NCBI GenBank assembly: GCA_035765635.1
Contig: DASTWZ010000020.1
Location: 62,001-126,000, forward strand
Reading direction: 5' to 3'
Length of the DNA stretch: 64,000 nucleotides
Origin: EW11 sp035765635
GTDB lineage: Bacteria > Verrucomicrobiota > Verrucomicrobiia > Opitutales > Opitutaceae
Shown here: positions 18,201 through 26,325 of the stretch, in pieces
Layout: each line of letters opens with the position of its first letter
Numbering within the stretch: position 1 is the first letter of the stretch
Notes under the pieces: model-generated
Databases searched by the model: none
What the model was told of the DNA's origin: nothing
What the model saw: only the letters and a program-made list of their open reading frames with translations
Program-made: the position numbers and the translations under genes

Positions 18201-18365
18201 CAGCCACTCGGGATTTCCATCGTCGGCGGTCTGCTGGTCAGCCAGGCGCTCACTCTCTACACGACTCCCGTCGTCTATCTTTACTTCGATCGTTTACGCG
18301 TTTGGGCCAAGCGCCGTCGCGAGCGCCGGATCGCCGCCGCCAGCGGAGTGCAGGCTCCCGCATAA
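15246..18365 (+). CDS. mdtC: RND efflux permease 2 (MdtC-like)
   Basis: Second HAE1-type permease, 1039 residues. It starts MSFVETFIRRPVATTLLTVA, has helix-4 aspartates in GFVVDDAIVVLENI and the C-terminal signature GIVKKNAIMMIDFAIEAERN. Its start overlaps the upstream permease stop (ATGA). It aligns with the first permease over its full length yet differs through the periplasmic domains (for example a Gly-rich GGGRGGSSGN loop), as expected for heteromeric MdtBC. The outer-membrane channel gene begins 12 bases later. Confidence 0.94.
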   Translation: MSFVETFIRRPVATTLLTVAIALAGAIAFNQLPVSPLPQVDFPTISVSANLPGASAEVMAATVATPLERALGRIAGVTEITSRSSDSSTRVTLQFDLSRDIDGAAREVQAAINAARTLLPSSLTRNPTYRKVNPSDFPILIMALTSDTVSRGEMYDIASTILAQKISQVDGVGDVNVGGAALPAVRVTVDPDKLSAQGLSLATVRNAITRTNANLAKGFVEEGDQRWQVAANDQALKASDYLPMIISYRNNSPVTLSDVGKVEESVENTRNAGNFNGKPAVVLMITRQPDANIIETVDRIKALIPALRASIPKGVDMGVSADRSVTIRASLHEVEVTLGISVILVVLVVFMFLREARATLIPAIAVPVSLIGTFSVMYLAGFSLNNLSLMALTIATGFVVDDAIVVLENISRYVEQGMPRFQAALKGAREVAFTVFSVSLSLIAVFIPILLMSGILGRLFREFAITLGVAILVSMVISLTTTPMMCARLLRRHRKPYEPITGNLRPQQNRGVINWMLECYRKSLSWVLAHSALTLAILVVTIGLNVYLYKKIEKGFFPQQDIGLLWGGIQADQSTSFEAMREKVDAFAQIVSDDPAVESVNATTGGGRGGSSGNMFISLKPLSERKVSADAIVNRLRIKTAQVPGARLFIFPAQDIRIGGRESNSEYQYTLQADDYRELREWEPKIRAAMSNLPEITDVNTDKQDHGLETMLVYDREMLSRLGLTVAQVNSTLYDAFGQRQISTLYKTLNQYHVIMQVPPELAEGPDALKRVYVVGANGAQIPLSTFAHYETGNASLSVNHQGQFVADTISFNLAEGVSLSVAGAAIQRAVAELGVPITIRGSFEGTARVFQQSLRSQPYLILAAIIAVYIVLGILYESLIHPITILSTLPSAGLGAFLALMVCGKEFTVIALIGILLLIGIVKKNAIMMIDFAIEAERNQHLSPHDAIFQACMLRFRPIMMTTVAAMLGALPLAIGFGEGSELRQPLGISIVGGLLVSQALTLYTTPVVYLYFDRLRVWAKRRRERRIAAASGVQAPA

Positions 18366-18377
18366 TTTGTTCGCCGT

Positions 18378-19892
18378 ATGAAGCACCGTCCGAAAACCAG
18401 CACTCGGAAAATCGTAATGAGCAGCGCAGCCCTAGGCGCGTTGCTCTTTTCTTCGTGTGCCGTGGGCCCGAATTACAAGCGCCCCGAGGTGAGCACGCCG
18501 ACAGCCTTCAAGCGCGCGACACCGACGGAAAAAGCCCAGCCGGTGGTTTCGAAGACGTGGTGGACAGAGTTCAAGGATCCCCAGCTCAACCAACTCGCGG
18601 AGCAAACCATCGCCGCAAACCAGGACATCCAGGCCGGCATCGCTCGCGTGGAGGAAGCGCGCGCCGCGCTGCGCACCGTCCGCGGAGATTATTTTCCCTC
18701 GATCAATCTCAATCCCTCGATGCGCCGCGGGCGCTCGGCCGGGACCGGGTTTTCCGCCACCGGCATCAGTAGTGGCGGAACGGATACGTCCAACGGCAAC
18801 GGCAACGGCAACGGTAATGGAAATGGCAATACATCGGGCTCGAGCAACCGGGGACGGATATCCACCAGCTATTCGCTCCCGTTGGTGTTGAACTACGAGT
18901 TCGACATCTGGGGGCGACTGCGCCGCCAGGCGGAGGCCGCGCGGGCCAACGAGATCGCGTCCGAAAGCGACCTGGAGTTTGTGCGGCAAACGGCGATCGC
19001 GGACGTCGCCACCGCGTATTTCAGTATCCGTTTATATGATACGCAGATCGACATCTACCAACGTTCACTCGAACTGTACCGGCGGCAGTTGGAGTTGACC
19101 CAAACCAAGCTCAAGGCCGGCCTGGCGCTTCAGACCGACGTGCTGCAGGCGCAGACGCAGGTGAATTCGGGGACCGCGCAAGTGCTGGAAGTGCAGCGGG
19201 CCCGCGCGAAGGAAGAACACGCTATCGCGATCCTGCTCGGAAAGGCGCCGTCGGAGTTTTCGCTCGATTCGAAGAATTTACCTCTGACGATTCCGACGAT
19301 CCCGGCGGGCGTGCCTGCCTCGCTGCTGAATCAGCGTCCTGATGTTGCGGTCGCCGAAGCGCGCCTCGCTGCGGCGAATGCGCAGGTCGGCGTGGCCACG
19401 GCGGCATTCTATCCGACGTTTTCGCTGACTGGGTCGGCCGGATTCGAGAGCTCGCGTTATCAAAACCTCACGGATTGGGCCAACCACGTTTGGTCGATCG
19501 GTCCCGGCATCAGCCTCCCGATTTTCCAGGGCGGATCGCTCTACGGTACCTTGCAACAACGTCGCGCCACTTACCGCGAACTGGTCGCGAATTATCGCAC
19601 GGCGGTGCTGACCGCCTATCGCGACGTCGAGGATCAGTTGTCCGATTTGCACTTGTTGGCGCAGAAAGCAGAAGTGCTCGATGCGACTCTCGCTTCGGCG
19701 CGGGAATACTCGCGTCTGACAGAGCTGCAATATCGCCAGGGCATCACGACGTACCTGCAGGTGATCGATGCGAATCAGACGCTGCTCACGAACGAACTTT
19801 CCGCCGCGCAGGCGCAGAATCAGCGGCTGACCGCGACCGTGCTGTTGGTCAAAGCCCTCGGCGGAGGCTGGGAAAATACGGCGAAGTTGTGA
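18378..19892 (+). CDS. outer-membrane efflux lipoprotein (NodT/OprM family)
   Basis: 504-residue TolC-like channel lipoprotein. The lipobox LLFSSC near residues 22-27 is followed by the family start AVGPNYKRPEVSTPTAF. Two OEP repeats follow (SKTWWTEFKDPQLNQLAEQTI..., later LLNQRPDVAVAEARLAAANAQVGVATAAFYP). An unusual (Asn-Gly)6 tract at about 139-151 lies in the region of the outer-membrane strands or loop of the first repeat. It is encoded by a six-base microsatellite. Last gene of the MdtABC-like operon, so the complete tripartite pump is present. Confidence 0.92.
   Translation: MKHRPKTSTRKIVMSSAALGALLFSSCAVGPNYKRPEVSTPTAFKRATPTEKAQPVVSKTWWTEFKDPQLNQLAEQTIAANQDIQAGIARVEEARAALRTVRGDYFPSINLNPSMRRGRSAGTGFSATGISSGGTDTSNGNGNGNGNGNGNTSGSSNRGRISTSYSLPLVLNYEFDIWGRLRRQAEAARANEIASESDLEFVRQTAIADVATAYFSIRLYDTQIDIYQRSLELYRRQLELTQTKLKAGLALQTDVLQAQTQVNSGTAQVLEVQRARAKEEHAIAILLGKAPSEFSLDSKNLPLTIPTIPAGVPASLLNQRPDVAVAEARLAAANAQVGVATAAFYPTFSLTGSAGFESSRYQNLTDWANHVWSIGPGISLPIFQGGSLYGTLQQRRATYRELVANYRTAVLTAYRDVEDQLSDLHLLAQKAEVLDATLASAREYSRLTELQYRQGITTYLQVIDANQTLLTNELSAAQAQNQRLTATVLLVKALGGGWENTAKL
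18792..18830 (+). repeat. AACGGC microsatellite coding for (Asn-Gly)n
   Basis: About six and a half copies of a six-base unit AACGGC with three diverged copies at the end, inside the outer-membrane channel gene. Length changes would keep the frame and lengthen or shorten an Asn-Gly loop. Confidence 0.8.
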
Positions 19893-19900
19893 TTTGTTTT

Positions 19901-20056
19901 CCCACGAATCACACGAAGGAATACGAAAATGACGGACTCATTTTTCCCACGGAATACACGGAAAACACGGAATAAAATTCCCTCCCTTTCCGTGCCGTCC
20001 GTGTGTTCCGTGGGAAAATGGTGTTCTGATTTCGTGCCCTTCGTGTGATTCGTGGG
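19901..20056. repeat. family B long inverted repeat, copy 1
   Basis: Outer arms CCCACGAATCACACGAA and its complement at the right end enclose a second nested pair (TTCCCACGGAAtACACGG against CCGTGTGTTCCGTGGGAA). It begins 8 bases after the channel gene stop and fills the gap. Copies 2 and 3 are at 28770 and 55214. Confidence 0.85.
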
Positions 20057-20106
20057 AAAAAAATGCTGTGCTTGGTTTTCCCCGGCGAAGCATTTAGTTC
20101 GTAGGG

Positions 20107-21003
20107 ATGAGTGAACGAATTGGATTTGTCGGAGTAGGTCGGATGGGTGCGAACATGGCGCGTCGACTGAAAGAGTCGGGCTATGATGTCACCGCGGTCT
20201 ATGATGTGCACGCGCCGACGGCGCAGGCTCTGGCGACGGAAATCGGCGCAAAGGCGTTTGTTCGCTTGTCCGAGATCACGGCCAGCGCGGACATCATCTT
20301 CACCGTCGTGACCGACGACGCGGCGCAGCTTTCGATTTTTGCGCAACAGGGCGACTCATTGCTGACTGGGGCGAAAGGAAAAACCTTCATCAATTGCGCG
20401 ACGCTCACGCCGAAAGTGCACGTCGAAGTCGAGCATCGTGCCGAGAAGGCCGGTGCATTCTCGCTCGAGGCCTGCATGGCTTCGTCGATTCCACAGGCGC
20501 GCAATGGAACCCTCTATTTGATGTGTGCGGGTCAGGAAAATGTGTTCACGCGGGTGAAACCGATTCTGGAAAAACTGAGCAGCGCGCTCCGCTTTATCGG
20601 TCCCGCCGGTTCCGCCGCGCAGGTGAAGGCGCTCGTGAACATGGTCATGAACATCAACACCGCCGCGCTTGCGGAAGGTCTCGGTCTGGGCCAGGCGCTC
20701 GGTCTCGATCTGAACATGTTGCGCGAGGTTTTCCTGCAGACCGGCGCGAATTCGCAGGTGCTCAAGACCGACGGCGAAGACATGCAGAACCGTGCGCACA
20801 ATTGTTATTTCTCCGCGGCGCATGCGGCGAAAGATTCGACGATCGGCTGGGTGCTCGGCGTGGAAAGCGGTCTGTCGCTCCCGTTGTCCGCGGCGACGAA
20901 GCTGCAGTATGACTCAATGGTGGCGTTAGGTCTGGGCGGCCTGGACAAGAGCGGCATCGCCGAACTCACGTTCCCAGGCCGGGGCAAGGCGAAGGAAGAG
21001 TGA
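20107..21003 (+). CDS. NAD(P)-dependent beta-hydroxyacid dehydrogenase (3-hydroxyisobutyrate dehydrogenase-like)
   Basis: 298-residue oxidoreductase. The N-terminal Rossmann fold has IGFVGVGRMGANMARRL (dinucleotide-binding GxGxMG at about 9-14). The substrate loop equivalent to the family's DAPVSG region is here SLEACMASSIPQARNGTL, so the usual SGG is not conserved and the substrate may differ. The catalytic lysine lies in AAQVKALVNMVMN (about 175). The all-helical C-terminal domain is complete. It oxidises or reduces short hydroxy acids such as 3-hydroxyisobutyrate, tartronate semialdehyde or succinic semialdehyde relatives. It stands alone between two repeat elements. Confidence 0.87.
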   Translation: MSERIGFVGVGRMGANMARRLKESGYDVTAVYDVHAPTAQALATEIGAKAFVRLSEITASADIIFTVVTDDAAQLSIFAQQGDSLLTGAKGKTFINCATLTPKVHVEVEHRAEKAGAFSLEACMASSIPQARNGTLYLMCAGQENVFTRVKPILEKLSSALRFIGPAGSAAQVKALVNMVMNINTAALAEGLGLGQALGLDLNMLREVFLQTGANSQVLKTDGEDMQNRAHNCYFSAAHAAKDSTIGWVLGVESGLSLPLSAATKLQYDSMVALGLGGLDKSGIAELTFPGRGKAKEE

Positions 21004-21009
21004 AGAAGT

Positions 21010-21238
21010 ACGAATGCAGAATGGTCAATGTAAGCATGACCAGTCTCAGTGGGTAGGGTGAAGCCTCCAGGCGAGCCGCGACGTTGATTCTCGCGTCACG
21101 CGTGATCCAAGAACGAGCAGCCTCCGGGGGTAGGGCGAGGCGTCCCTGCCGAGCCGCATTTGGCGTGGCTCAGGCCGTAGGTTAGACCAAACGAGCGGCT
21201 CACCGGGACGGTTCGCCCTACCCCCTGAGGCTTGGCGT
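21010..21238. repeat. family A-related palindromic repeat, copy 3
   Basis: Starts with GAATGCAGAATGGTCAATG, the reverse complement of the right-hand part of copies 1 and 2, then holds two GGTAGGG arms (21050 and 21130) and a closing TTCGCCCTACCCCCTGAGGCTT near 21210-21235. The order shows the element inverted and partly rearranged. No gene in the gap 21004-21245. Confidence 0.75.
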
Positions 21239-21245
21239 GCTCGAA

Positions 21246-22166
21246 TCAGCGTTTCTTGACGCCGTTCTTGCCGGCGGCGCGACGCAGATTGTAGAGCATC
21301 GCGCTGAAGAAGGGGCGGAAGCGCGAATTTCTTAGCCACTCGGTGAGGTTCACCTTTGGCCGCCAGCGGGGAAATCCCGCGGCGGCGAGCGCTTCGAGGA
21401 ACGAGCGCCGTGCCGCTTTCGGATAACCAAAGTGCCACGGTTTGTTGCGGCCCGAATAGTGAAGCGCAGCAGCATCGAGCGGGAAGGTCGTGCGCTCGTA
21501 GAGTTGAAAATTCCAGCGCTCCGGCAGCTCGCGCCACTCGCGCACAAAAAGCACATTCAGCGCGTCCTGATCGTGGCAGATGAACTGGTATTGCTCGGCC
21601 AGCGCGAAACAACGCTTCGCCACGTCGAGATCGCGCCACGCCTTCACGTTGATCAGCAAGAATCCGGAATTGAAATAAACCGCGCCGACCGTCGCAGCGC
21701 TCAGCAACTCGTTCGTCTGGCGGCCGAGCTGATATTCGTACGAGTGATCCGGATAATTTTGCACGGCCCACAGTGGAACGAAAGGCGTGCGGCGCGCGGC
21801 TTCGAAGAGCGGCGTCGGATCTTCGCGCAGCACCAAATCCGTGTCGAAATACAGGCAGTAGTCCGAGTCGATCACCTCGCTCGCGAGCAATCGCGCGTAG
21901 GCCAGCCGACTGCCCTCGAGCGCGGGCGCGTTGCAACCCTCGGGCCAGCGAAAGGGAATGAAGGAGATTTGTTTGCCCGCCGCTTCCACGCGCTCCGTCA
22001 GCCGCGCCATCAAGTCGGGCGGCAAGCCTCCATCGATCACGGTGATTTGCGCCGCGCGCTCCACGGGAAGCACACGCAAAATCGAACCAACCGCGGCGGC
22101 CATGCCCCAGCGCACGCGCGCATCGCCAGCGAGTAGAAAGTGAAGTTTAGCGGCATCTGAAACCAT
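21246..22166 (-). CDS. glycosyltransferase family 8
   Basis: 306-residue GT-A fold transferase that moves a hexose from a nucleotide sugar. The start is KLHFLLAGDARVRWGMAAAVGSIL, and the metal-binding DxD sits in the typical context YCLYFDTDLVL (about residues 95-105). The later FICHDQDALNVLF motif and the HYSGRNKPWHFGYP motif match GT8 enzymes such as LPS glucosyl- or galactosyltransferases. I chose the ATG at 22166 over one at 22208 that adds a basic tail not seen in the family. A family 2 transferase lies divergently upstream, so a lipopolysaccharide or exopolysaccharide role is plausible. Confidence 0.88.
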   Translation of the reverse strand: MVSDAAKLHFLLAGDARVRWGMAAAVGSILRVLPVERAAQITVIDGGLPPDLMARLTERVEAAGKQISFIPFRWPEGCNAPALEGSRLAYARLLASEVIDSDYCLYFDTDLVLREDPTPLFEAARRTPFVPLWAVQNYPDHSYEYQLGRQTNELLSAATVGAVYFNSGFLLINVKAWRDLDVAKRCFALAEQYQFICHDQDALNVLFVREWRELPERWNFQLYERTTFPLDAAALHYSGRNKPWHFGYPKAARRSFLEALAAAGFPRWRPKVNLTEWLRNSRFRPFFSAMLYNLRRAAGKNGVKKR

Positions 22167-22309
22167 CGTCGGAACGAACGAAACTGAGCGCCTCGGTCGA
22201 CAAATCAATAGCGAGGTCTTCCGCTCACAAAATCAGGGTTTCACCGAGCGAAAGGCTTTAGGTGTTGCAGGAACCGAACGACTCTTCCACTGGTCGCGCC
22301 GCTGACGTG

Positions 22310-23128
22310 ATGAAACGCTCAATCCTGGTCAACAACCACAACAACGCTCGATTTCTTCGCGCATGCTTGGACTCGGTCCTGGAGCAGGTTTTGCCGGGCG
22401 ACGAACTCATCGTCTACGACGACGGGAGCACGGACGGAAGCCGCGAGATTTTGCAGAGTTACGCCGACAGAATTCAGCTCACGTTGGCGCCGAAGCTGAC
22501 CGTCGGTTATCGCGAATGCCAAATGGTCGCGATCACGTCGTCCTTCGCCAAGAGCACGGGGCAGCTGATTTTTCTCCTCGATGGCGATGACACGTTTTTG
22601 CCGGGAAAACTGGATGCTTATACCGCCGCGTTCAAAGACCCGGAAGTCAGCATGGTTCAGGCGCCGATGCTGCACATCGACGCGAAGGGCGAAAAGGTCG
22701 CCGACAAACGCCACGACTGGGCCCACGGCATCGACACGATCACGGAAATTTCGCGCACGCATGACTTGGATTATTTTTATCCGACGAGCGCGCTGGCCTT
22801 CCGCCGCGAGACGTTCGAAACCTGCCTTCCGCTGCAGCTCGACACGTTGATTAGCGCCGACATCGCTTTCTCGATCGCCGCTGTTCTCCTCGGCAAGGTC
22901 GTGACGCTGAACGAGCCCTGGACGACGTGGCGCCAGCACCGTGCGAATCACAGCAGCCGCTTTGACCGGCCCTTCCATCGGTTGCGCTTCGATCTGCAGA
23001 TCGCGGGACTCTACAATCAGCTCGCGAAACGCTTTGGCCAATCGCGCCGCATTTCCTCCTGGAAAAACCGGAAGCTGTATCGCCGGACCGCGCGTCATAT
23101 CACGCACGATCTCCTGAAGCTTCGTTGA
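22310..23128 (+). CDS. glycosyltransferase family 2
   Basis: 272-residue GT-A transferase. It opens with MKRSILVNNHNNARFLRACLDSVL, has the nucleotide-binding DDGSTDGS block (about 41-48) and the DxD-type LLDGDDTF (about 91-98), with an acceptor-region Trp-rich segment EPWTTWRQHRANHSS near 205-220. No membrane helix is seen, so it would act at the cytosolic membrane face. The ATG at 22310 was preferred over a GTG at 22262. It is divergent from the GT8 gene, sharing a short promoter region, and its stop abuts the end of the convergent unknown gene. Confidence 0.88.
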   Translation: MKRSILVNNHNNARFLRACLDSVLEQVLPGDELIVYDDGSTDGSREILQSYADRIQLTLAPKLTVGYRECQMVAITSSFAKSTGQLIFLLDGDDTFLPGKLDAYTAAFKDPEVSMVQAPMLHIDAKGEKVADKRHDWAHGIDTITEISRTHDLDYFYPTSALAFRRETFETCLPLQLDTLISADIAFSIAAVLLGKVVTLNEPWTTWRQHRANHSSRFDRPFHRLRFDLQIAGLYNQLAKRFGQSRRISSWKNRKLYRRTARHITHDLLKLR

Positions 23129-23944
23129 TCAGATCGACGACGAGCGCGCCGGAACCGCGGCGCCGAACAGGGGAAGAAATGAACTCCACTCGGCGCCATC
23201 CGGATCCTCGAGTGACAGCAGGTGCGTTTCTTCTCGGTGAACAATCGCTCCGCTGGGTGAAACGTCTTTCCAGAAAACGGCGCTGCGCGTCAGCACGAGG
23301 TCCGTGGCGGCGACGTTCTGTCCGGTGAGCTCGAGAGTTTGCTCGGATGTGCCGAAGCCGGCGAAAAGATTTTCCAACTGCGAACCGAGTTTTGCGCGCA
23401 CCTCCTTGGCCGCCGCGGTGCCGAGACCGTTCGCGATCTCCGCGTAGTAAAGCTCGCGCAGGTTGTCTCCAGCGGCTGGATACACCGGGATTTGCAGCAG
23501 CACGCGACGACCGGAGAGCTGGGAGTGCAGTTTCGCGATCGAAGCCTCGTAGACATTTCGCACCTCCTGAAAGTAGGAGGTGATTTCGGTGAGCTTCGAG
23601 AGCTGGTCCGCGGAGAGTTCCAAGTCCGCGCGGTCGGCCATCATGTTCAGCTCGATGGCGCGCGAAAGTTCGGCGCTTTGCGCAGGATCGAGGTCAGCGG
23701 CTTCGGGCGTGGGGGCAGGTGCGGAAACGACGGAAGCAAGCTCGATCGCAGGGCCTTGCGTCGTTTTCACATCGGATTTACGCGAGGCCGTTTGAGAAAA
23801 GCCGGCCGAGAGGGGTGCTGAATCGATTGTCGAGACCGAGTCGGAGGCTGAGTTGCGCAAGGTTAAAAGTGCCACGCAAAGCGCTGCAACTCCGAGACCT
23901 GCCAACGCCGAACGGCGGGAGAAAGAGGGGGTGTGGTGATGCAC
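23129..23944 (-). CDS. unknown exported or anchored protein
   Basis: 271 residues with an N-terminal basic start and one hydrophobic segment (ALAGLGVAALCVALLTL, about 13-29) acting as signal anchor. Then comes a Ser/Thr/Pro-rich linker to about 90 and a mixed helical domain with the heptad-like SADQLSKLTEITSYFQEVRNVYEASIAKLHSQL (about 105-140, shown in part). No cysteines occur in the mature part beyond the anchor and no catalytic motif is recognised. It ends back to back with the glycosyltransferase gene and is divergent from the paralogue gene at 24152. Function unknown. Confidence 0.75.
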   Translation of the reverse strand: MHHHTPSFSRRSALAGLGVAALCVALLTLRNSASDSVSTIDSAPLSAGFSQTASRKSDVKTTQGPAIELASVVSAPAPTPEAADLDPAQSAELSRAIELNMMADRADLELSADQLSKLTEITSYFQEVRNVYEASIAKLHSQLSGRRVLLQIPVYPAAGDNLRELYYAEIANGLGTAAAKEVRAKLGSQLENLFAGFGTSEQTLELTGQNVAATDLVLTRSAVFWKDVSPSGAIVHREETHLLSLEDPDGAEWSSFLPLFGAAVPARSSSI

Positions 23945-24093
23945 TGCAGGAGATGTGCAAATGAGAGCGAAATGCCGCGGCTTACGCGAGATAGGTTAAG
24001 CCTGTCATTAGCGTGCGAATTTCCATTACAGAGCAGGCGCGCCGCAGTTTTGAGCCACGAAAAATAGGCGGGCGTTCCCTCCTGCAAAAATAA

Positions 24094-24112
24094 TGCAAAA
24101 GACTAACGTAAA
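24094..24112 (+). promoter_or_regulatory. conserved upstream motif of the paralogue family, copy 2
   Basis: TGCAAAAGACTAACGTAAA at 24094-24112, matching TGCAAAA and ACTAACGTAAA upstream of the gene at 9213. Another TGCAAAA lies at 24083. The distance from ACTAACG to the ATG at 24152 is 50 bases. Confidence 0.55.
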
Positions 24113-24151
24113 ATGTTTGCGATTTTGCGGCCTGGGGTTTTTGCTCTACTC

Positions 24152-25225
24152 ATGAAATCAGGGCAAACCACCGGGTCCATCGGCAATCTCCTCTGCGAAA
24201 AAGGGTTAGCGCGTCGGTTTGGGCTTTTGGAATTTGCCGGCCGGGCGGGCGGCGCGGATGAAGCGAGCGAGAAGAACGCGTCGCCGGCTGCTTTACGACT
24301 GCGCATGGATGACGCGGTGATCCGGGAGGTGTTCAACGCGCGCTATTCGCCGCTCGGCCTCTTCGAGTCGCATTCCCGAGTTCAGGAAGCGGCCAAGCGC
24401 GAGTTACTTTTGCGGACTTTGTACCGGCTTTATTGGGCGGGACGCGCGCAATTGCCGGAAGAGCTCTGGCGGGAAATTTCGCGGCGCGAAGTCGAGGCGA
24501 TCGTTTCGTCTCTGCAACGTCTCACACTGGTCGGAAATCCGTCGTGGGAGCGCCTGGTGAGCGAGGTCGAGCGTCGCGCCACGCAGGATGAAGATTTGCT
24601 GGCGCACGTGATGGATCCGTTTTCGCTGCGCTACGTTCTGTCCTATCACAGCGAGGCGTCGCGCGAGGAAATCGGTATCGAGAATCTCAATACGCTGGCG
24701 GCCGCGGCGCTCCGGCGCGACGCGGCGGGAATTCGCGCGTGGTTTCAAGCGCTGCTCGCGCAGCATGATTCGTTGCCGAAAGACATCACGCAGCTCTTGC
24801 GCAGCGTCATGCTCGAGGTCGCGTGCAGCGGGCACGGCGATCTCGGCACGATTGCCTTCGAAATTGCGACGCTCGATGTGGAAGTTTCCGAGGACCTGGG
24901 TTGGGAAAGCATTCGCGCTTTCTGCGCGCAACTGCGCCGCATCACCGCACCGGGCTGCGAAGCGCTCGATCCCTACTGCACGGACGAAGACATCGACGAA
25001 GCCCTCACCGCGGTCGAAAGCCTGCACCAGGAAGAACTCGTGACTCATTTTCGCAAACTCGCCGTGAGTTACGATGTGCGCCAGCATTCGCAGCTCCGCC
25101 GCAAGGTTTTCGTCGCCGCGGGAGTTACCATCGAGAGCGGCTCTAACTCGCGCGCCCCGATGTCGTCGCATTCGCGCGCGCCGCATTCTCTCGCTGCGGT
25201 TGGCCTGGCGGGTGCGTTGAGCTGA
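24152..25225 (+). CDS. unknown helical protein, paralogue of the gene at 9213
   Basis: 357 residues, cytosolic by prediction, mostly helical. Conserved blocks relative to its paralogue: NLLCEKGLAR near the start, DDAVIREVFNARYSPLGL (about 64-81), DPFSLRYVLSYHSEASREEIG, AAGIRAWF, ITQLLRSVMLEVACSG and EDLGWESIRAFCAQLRRI. The start at 24152 was chosen because it places the shared motif ACTAACGTAAA at the same distance as in the other copy; an ATG at 24113 overlaps that motif. The C-terminal tail is Ser/Ala-rich and divergent between copies. No recognisable domain. Confidence 0.83.
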   Translation: MKSGQTTGSIGNLLCEKGLARRFGLLEFAGRAGGADEASEKNASPAALRLRMDDAVIREVFNARYSPLGLFESHSRVQEAAKRELLLRTLYRLYWAGRAQLPEELWREISRREVEAIVSSLQRLTLVGNPSWERLVSEVERRATQDEDLLAHVMDPFSLRYVLSYHSEASREEIGIENLNTLAAAALRRDAAGIRAWFQALLAQHDSLPKDITQLLRSVMLEVACSGHGDLGTIAFEIATLDVEVSEDLGWESIRAFCAQLRRITAPGCEALDPYCTDEDIDEALTAVESLHQEELVTHFRKLAVSYDVRQHSQLRRKVFVAAGVTIESGSNSRAPMSSHSRAPHSLAAVGLAGALS

Positions 25226-25278
25226 TAAGAGTTCGCGCGGAAAATTCGCGAAAGTGAAAGCGCCACGTTCGTTGTGGC

Positions 25279-26325
25279 GTGGTTTCATTCTCCGTTCTCG
25301 ACCTCGCTCCCATCGTCAAAGGCGCAACGGCGGCGGACGCCTTCAAGAATTCCGTCGATCTCGCGCAGCACGCGGAGCGCTGGGGCTATCGTCGTTACTG
25401 GCTGGCGGAGCATCACAACATGACGGGCATCGCCAGTGCGGCGACGGCTGTGGTCATCGGCCATGTGGCGGCTCACACGTCGACTATTCGAGTCGGCGCC
25501 GGCGGAATCATGCTGCCGAATCATTCGCCGCTCGTGATCGCCGAGCAATTCGGCACGCTGGCTTCGCTTTTCCCAGGGCGGATCGATCTTGGGCTGGGGC
25601 GCGCTCCCGGCACGGATCAACGAACGGCGCGGGCGCTGCGCCGCGAGAGAATGAACACGGCCGCCGACACGTTTCCCGACGACGTGAAGGAATTGCGCGC
25701 TTACTTTAAACCCGCGGTATCTGGTCAACCGGTGCGCGCGGTTCCCGGTGCGGGGTTGGATGTTCCGATCTGGCTTCTCGGATCGAGTCTGTTCAGCGCG
25801 TCGCTGGCCGCGGCGCTTGGCTTGCCCTTCGCTTTTGCGGGACATTTTGCGCCGCAGCTCATGTTCGAAGCGCTCGAACTGTATCGAAATGAATTCCGGC
25901 CTTCGGAGGATTTGGCCGCGCCTCACAGCATGGCGGGTGTGAGTATTTGCGCAGCGGATACAGACGCGGAGGCGGCTCATCTGTTCACCTCCTTGCAGCA
26001 GCAATTCGTCAATCTGCAGCGCGGCACGCCGGGTCAGCTCAACCCGCCGGTCGACGACATGGATTTGATCTGGACCGCGGGAGAAAAAGCAGGCGTCGAA
26101 CGTGCGCTCGGCGCGGCGATCGTGGGCGGCCCGGAAACCGTTCGCGAAAAACTCGAGCGCTTTGTCGCCGCGACGGGAGTCGACGAGGTCATCGCCACGG
26201 CGATGATCTACGAACACTCGGCGCGCCTGCGCTCGTACGAATTGCTGGCGGAGGTTGCACGCCGCCAGCACGTGGACGAACCCGAAGACCGGCGTATCAA
26301 ATCTGCGAATACGCGGTCGGCGTGA
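25279..26325 (+). CDS. LLM-class flavin-dependent oxidoreductase
   Basis: 348-residue luciferase-like TIM barrel, related to the YhbW/MsnO8 group. Family features: SFSVLDLAPIVKG at the start, RYWLAEHHNM (about 35-45), IRVGAGGIMLPNHSPLVIAEQFGTL and FPGRIDLGLGRAPGTD. It uses reduced FMN and oxygen on an unknown substrate. A GTG start is inferred because the family begins directly before FSVLD. That codon lies at the edge of a hairpin (25261-25266 with 25274-25279) that may affect translation or terminate the upstream message. It converges on the NIPSNAP gene with a 29-base overlap. Confidence 0.88.
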   Translation: MVSFSVLDLAPIVKGATAADAFKNSVDLAQHAERWGYRRYWLAEHHNMTGIASAATAVVIGHVAAHTSTIRVGAGGIMLPNHSPLVIAEQFGTLASLFPGRIDLGLGRAPGTDQRTARALRRERMNTAADTFPDDVKELRAYFKPAVSGQPVRAVPGAGLDVPIWLLGSSLFSASLAAALGLPFAFAGHFAPQLMFEALELYRNEFRPSEDLAAPHSMAGVSICAADTDAEAAHLFTSLQQQFVNLQRGTPGQLNPPVDDMDLIWTAGEKAGVERALGAAIVGGPETVREKLERFVAATGVDEVIATAMIYEHSARLRSYELLAEVARRQHVDEPEDRRIKSANTRSA

